Source: Bacteroidota bacterium (GTDB taxonomy: Bacteria > Bacteroidota > Bacteroidia > UKL13-3). From it: 7,015 nucleotides of DNA. The stretch is from NCBI GenBank assembly GCA_010027395.1, contig RGVD01000132.1, positions 1-7,015 on the forward strand, written 5' to 3'. Each line of letters opens with the position of its first letter. The first letter of the stretch is position 1. Shown piece by piece: positions 5,185 through 7,015 of this stretch. The notes under the pieces are model-generated. The model did not search any database. It saw only the letters and a list, made by a program, of their open reading frames with translations, and was not told the DNA's origin. A program made the position numbers and the translations under genes.

Positions 5185-6387
5185 TTATGCATTGTTAGGC
5201 TTTTCCCAAAACCTAAATTTCCTGGTTTGTTCAAACACGTGCAATATAATTTCTTTATTTGTTTCTGTAAATTCAACATTTCGTCTTTTGCACATGGCTT
5301 CGGCTACTTGAAACATCTTATTTAGTTGAAAGGTCTCAAATCCACTTGCACCACCCCAACTGAAATCAGGAACAAAATTACGAGGAAAGCCAGAACCAAA
5401 AATATTAGCACCCACTCCTACAACAGTTCCTGTATTAAACATGGTATTGATACCACTCTTTGCATGATCGGCCATCATCAATCCGCAAAACGTTAATCCT
5501 GTTTTATCAAACCTTTCTGAAGTGTAATTCCAAAGCTTCACTTCTTCATAAGTGTTTTTTAAATTGCTATTATTGGTGTCTGCGCCCAAATTACACCATT
5601 CACCTATCACTGCATTACCTACAAAGCCATCATGGCCTTTGTTTGAGTATGCAAAAAACACTGAGTTATTTACCTCTCCACCTACTTTGCAATAAGGACC
5701 CACTGTGGTAGCACCATATATCTTAGCATCCATTTTCAAACCTGCATGTTCGCATAGTGCAAAAGGACCTCTAATCTTAGAGCCTTCCATCACTTCAGCA
5801 TCTTTGCCTATGTAAATACTACCCGTTGATGCATTCAAGATTGAAAACAAAACGCTAGCACCTTCTTCAATAAAAATTCTTTCAGGATTTAATACTTGGT
5901 TGCCTGCAGGAATAGGTGCAGATTTTCGGCTTTTGGTTATTAAGTCAAAATCTTCTTCTATGGCTTGGGCATTGCTACTAAAAATATCATAGCTATGTTT
6001 GATATGAATGTGATTTTCAGAATTTGATTCTTTTGATTGAAAGGAGTTACTATTAAAAGAACTAATCTCGCTTTCCTTAACATGAGCTGCCAACAATTCG
6101 CTATTTTTATATAAAGCCTCTCCTGCCTTTAGATTTTTAATTTCTTCAGCCAAAGTATTATTCGGACAAATACTGCCATTGATGAGCAAATTCGACTCTG
6201 CACTTACAAGTGGGTATTTTTTTTGAAGGTAATCTTCGGTTTTGAAGCTAGGTTTTGTAACTAAATATTTCTCCCACTTTTCGGTAATGGTCAAAATTCC
6301 TACTCGGATTTCAGACACTGGGCGGGTAAAAGTAAAAGGCAATAAATTTTTTCTTTCCTTTTCGGGGTCGAACAAAATATAATTCAT
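5185..6387 (-). CDS. GlmU-family sugar nucleotidyltransferase/acetyltransferase (Bacteroidota type)
   Basis: A 400-residue protein matching what I know as the alternative GlmU family of Bacteroidota, thought to make UDP-N-acetylglucosamine for peptidoglycan and lipid A in place of classical GlmU. The N-terminal part (MNYILFDPEKERKNLLPFTF, then TRPVSEIRVGILTI) is the signature opening of this family; it lacks the classical LAAGxGTRM nucleotide loop of GlmU. Residues about 170-345 show hexapeptide-like repeats typical of a left-handed beta helix (for example VLFSILNASTGSIYIGKD). KGHDGFVGNAVIGEWCNLGA (250-269) resembles the GlmU segment around its catalytic His, making His252 the candidate. Residues about 104-130 are a Ser/Asn/Glu-rich low-complexity stretch, probably a linker. 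It sits after rpmE2, separated by a terminator, and before tpiA. The reaction is inferred from family; the nucleotidyltransferase activity of the divergent N-terminal half is less certain than the beta-helix assignment. Confidence 0.85.
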   Translation of the reverse strand: MNYILFDPEKERKNLLPFTFTRPVSEIRVGILTITEKWEKYLVTKPSFKTEDYLQKKYPLVSAESNLLINGSICPNNTLAEEIKNLKAGEALYKNSELLAAHVKESEISSFNSNSFQSKESNSENHIHIKHSYDIFSSNAQAIEEDFDLITKSRKSAPIPAGNQVLNPERIFIEEGASVLFSILNASTGSIYIGKDAEVMEGSKIRGPFALCEHAGLKMDAKIYGATTVGPYCKVGGEVNNSVFFAYSNKGHDGFVGNAVIGEWCNLGADTNNSNLKNTYEEVKLWNYTSERFDKTGLTFCGLMMADHAKSGINTMFNTGTVVGVGANIFGSGFPRNFVPDFSWGGASGFETFQLNKMFQVAEAMCKRRNVEFTETNKEIILHVFEQTRKFRFWEKPNNA

Positions 6388-6403
6388 ACGTATGGGTTGA
6401 TGC

Positions 6404-6431
6404 CAAATATTAATCTTAGCTCAGCCTCAAA
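6404..6431 (-). promoter_or_regulatory. Possible promoter of the GlmU-family gene
   Basis: On the minus strand TTTG (6431 to 6428) is followed after 16 bases by AATATTTG (6411 to 6404), one mismatch from TAnnTTTG. Its -33 box lies in the T-run of the rpmE2 terminator. The leader to the ATG at 6387 would be about 10 bases. A promoter is expected here because the terminator should stop read-through from rpmE2. Confidence 0.33.
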
Positions 6432-6467
6432 AATAAAAAAGCCCCCCAATGTTGGGAGGCTTTTTTT
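6429..6467 (-). terminator. Intrinsic terminator after rpmE2
   Basis: The stem GCCTCCCA pairs with TGGGGGGC on the minus strand (6460-6453 with 6448-6441) around a 4-base loop, flanked by an upstream A-run and a downstream T-run (TTTTTTATTTTT). Read on the minus strand the one imperfect pair is a G-U wobble; read on the plus strand it is a C-A mismatch. This indicates the terminator serves the minus strand, i.e. rpmE2, whose stop lies about 24 bases upstream. Confidence 0.88.
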
Positions 6468-6483
6468 CAATTTCTGCAAAAAA

Positions 6484-6732
6484 TTATTTTTTTCCGTAAC
6501 GCTTTTGGAATTTATCAATACGTCCTGCTGTGTCAATTAACATGTTTTGACCAGTAAAGAATGGATGTGATTTGTGTGAAATCTCCAACTTAAATACTGG
6601 ATATTCGTTACCATCTTCCCACTGTATTGTTTCTTTAGTCTCTACTGCTGAGCGAGTTAAAAACGCATAGTTGTTTGACATATCCTTGAATACTACCATT
6701 CTATAATTTTCCGGGTGAATACCTGCTTTCAT
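6484..6732 (-). CDS. rpmE2: Ribosomal protein L31, type B (zinc-independent)
   Basis: Structural protein of the large ribosomal subunit (bL31). The 82-residue chain starts MKAGIHPENYRMVVFKD and contains KLEISHKSHPFFTGQN (48-63) and GRIDKFQKRYG (70-80), the conserved L31 core. It has no cysteine at all, so the CxxC zinc pairs of type A are absent and it is a type B protein. In many bacteria type B is induced under zinc limitation through Zur, but in much of Bacteroidota it appears to be the ordinary form, so zinc control is not implied here. The gene is probably monocistronic: it has its own promoter upstream and an intrinsic terminator downstream. An 8-bp inverted repeat spans the promoter. 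Confidence 0.96.
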   Translation of the reverse strand: MKAGIHPENYRMVVFKDMSNNYAFLTRSAVETKETIQWEDGNEYPVFKLEISHKSHPFFTGQNMLIDTAGRIDKFQKRYGKK

Positions 6733-6746
6733 ATCTTTACTAAAAT

Positions 6747-6780
6747 TTTGGGATGCGAAAATATTGCTTTTTATCCCAAA
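6747..6780. repeat. 8-bp inverted repeat spanning the rpmE2 promoter
   Basis: TTTGGGAT (6747-6754) and ATCCCAAA (6773-6780) are perfect inverted copies with an 18-base spacer. The arms flank the probable -7 box of rpmE2: one covers the likely transcription start and the other lies between the -7 and -33 boxes. The centre-to-centre distance is 26 bp. It could be an operator for a dimeric regulator; no known regulator consensus was recognised, and chance is possible. Confidence 0.4.
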
Positions 6781-6786
6781 TGCAAA
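6756..6786 (-). promoter_or_regulatory. Probable rpmE2 promoter
   Basis: On the minus strand TTTG (6786 to 6783) is followed after 19 bases by TATTTTCG (6763 to 6756), one mismatch from TAnnTTTG and with good spacing. The predicted start is about 17 bases before the ATG at 6732. It lies in a 181-base intergenic region that also drives the divergent phosphoribosyltransferase-like gene. Confidence 0.48.
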
Positions 6787-6881
6787 CCCTTTTTAAAAAA
6801 AATTCTATTTTTAGGTAAAAATATTTTCTGTTTAAGTATCACAGATAAAAGAGTTTAAATTTCTGAAAAGCAAAAAATAAA

Positions 6882-6907
6882 TATAATTTGCCCTCGCTAA
6901 TATAGGA
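6882..6907 (+). promoter_or_regulatory. Possible -7 box and ribosome-binding site of the phosphoribosyltransferase-like gene
   Basis: TATAATTTG (6882-6890) resembles the TAnnTTTG box with one extra spacer base, 23 bases before the ATG at 6914. AGGA (6904-6907) lies 6 bases before the ATG, the clearest Shine-Dalgarno-like sequence in the window and unusual among these genes. No clear TTG is seen at the -33 distance. Confidence 0.33.
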
Positions 6908-6913
6908 ATCCAA

Positions 6914-7015
6914 ATGAAAACCCAGGTTTTAGACAGCAAGCAAATAAGCAAAATGATTAAGCGTATGGCTTACCAAATCTACGAAAGCAATTTTAGCGAA
7001 AAAGAATTAATTTTG
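6914..7015 (+). CDS. Phosphoribosyltransferase-like protein, N-terminal fragment (runs off right edge)
   Basis: Only the first 34 codons are in the window, starting MKTQVLDSKQISKMIKRMAY and ending SEKELIL. The pattern of a short opening strand with 'VLDSKQI', a helix with 'IKRMAYQIYE', and a strand beginning 'ELIL' resembles the start of PyrR-like and related type I phosphoribosyltransferases, which begin with a similar helix before the 'AGI..G' strand. The diagnostic PRPP-binding motif would lie beyond the edge, so the assignment is tentative. The ATG is supported by an AGGA six bases upstream and an upstream -7-like box. It is divergent from rpmE2. Confidence 0.55.
   Translation, partial: MKTQVLDSKQISKMIKRMAYQIYESNFSEKELIL

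Overview
The window looks like a piece of a Bacteroidota chromosome. It is AT-rich. Several genes lack a Shine-Dalgarno sequence and instead have upstream matches to the Bacteroidota promoter (TTTG or TTG, then TAnnTTTG about 17-23 bases later). Several proteins are types typical of that phylum: an alternative GlmU-family protein, a stand-alone LuxE-like acyltransferase, a zinc-ribbon-less (type B) L31, and a lipoprotein with a short acidic tether after the cysteine. No tRNA, rRNA, CRISPR array or insertion sequence was seen, and no stretch over 300 bases lacks a gene.

Layout from left to right. Positions 1-1808 (minus) hold the first 602 codons of sucA, the E1 subunit of 2-oxoglutarate dehydrogenase; its 3' end lies outside the window. 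Positions 1925-2366 (minus) hold a compact type II toxin-antitoxin-like pair: a 58-residue antitoxin-like gene (2190-2366), then 4 bases later a RelE/ParE-type toxin gene (1925-2185) with an in-frame TAG at codon 5. Positions 2442-3434 (minus) encode a 330-residue LuxE-like acyltransferase. On the other strand, 3433-3993 (plus) encodes a lipoprotein of unknown function; the start codons of these two divergent genes fall within the same CATG. The lipoprotein gene converges, with a 4-base gap, on a small gene (3998-4246, minus) for a strongly bipolar protein with a basic head and an Asp/Glu tail ending in Phe. Then come tpiA (4391-5155), the GlmU-family gene (5185-6387) and rpmE2 (6484-6732), all minus. 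A terminator hairpin at 6441-6460 separates rpmE2 from the GlmU-family gene. A plus-strand phosphoribosyltransferase-like gene starts at 6914 and runs off the right edge.

Most of the content is core metabolism and translation: TCA cycle, glycolysis, probable cell-envelope sugar-nucleotide synthesis, and the ribosome. The GlmU-family gene and tpiA are 29 bases apart and probably co-transcribed. I see no convincing new multi-gene system. The points most worth a second look are the disrupted toxin beside an intact antitoxin-like gene, the divergent pair sharing one CATG, the bipolar acidic protein with an SSB-like tail, and inverted repeats placed over the probable toxin-antitoxin and rpmE2 promoters.
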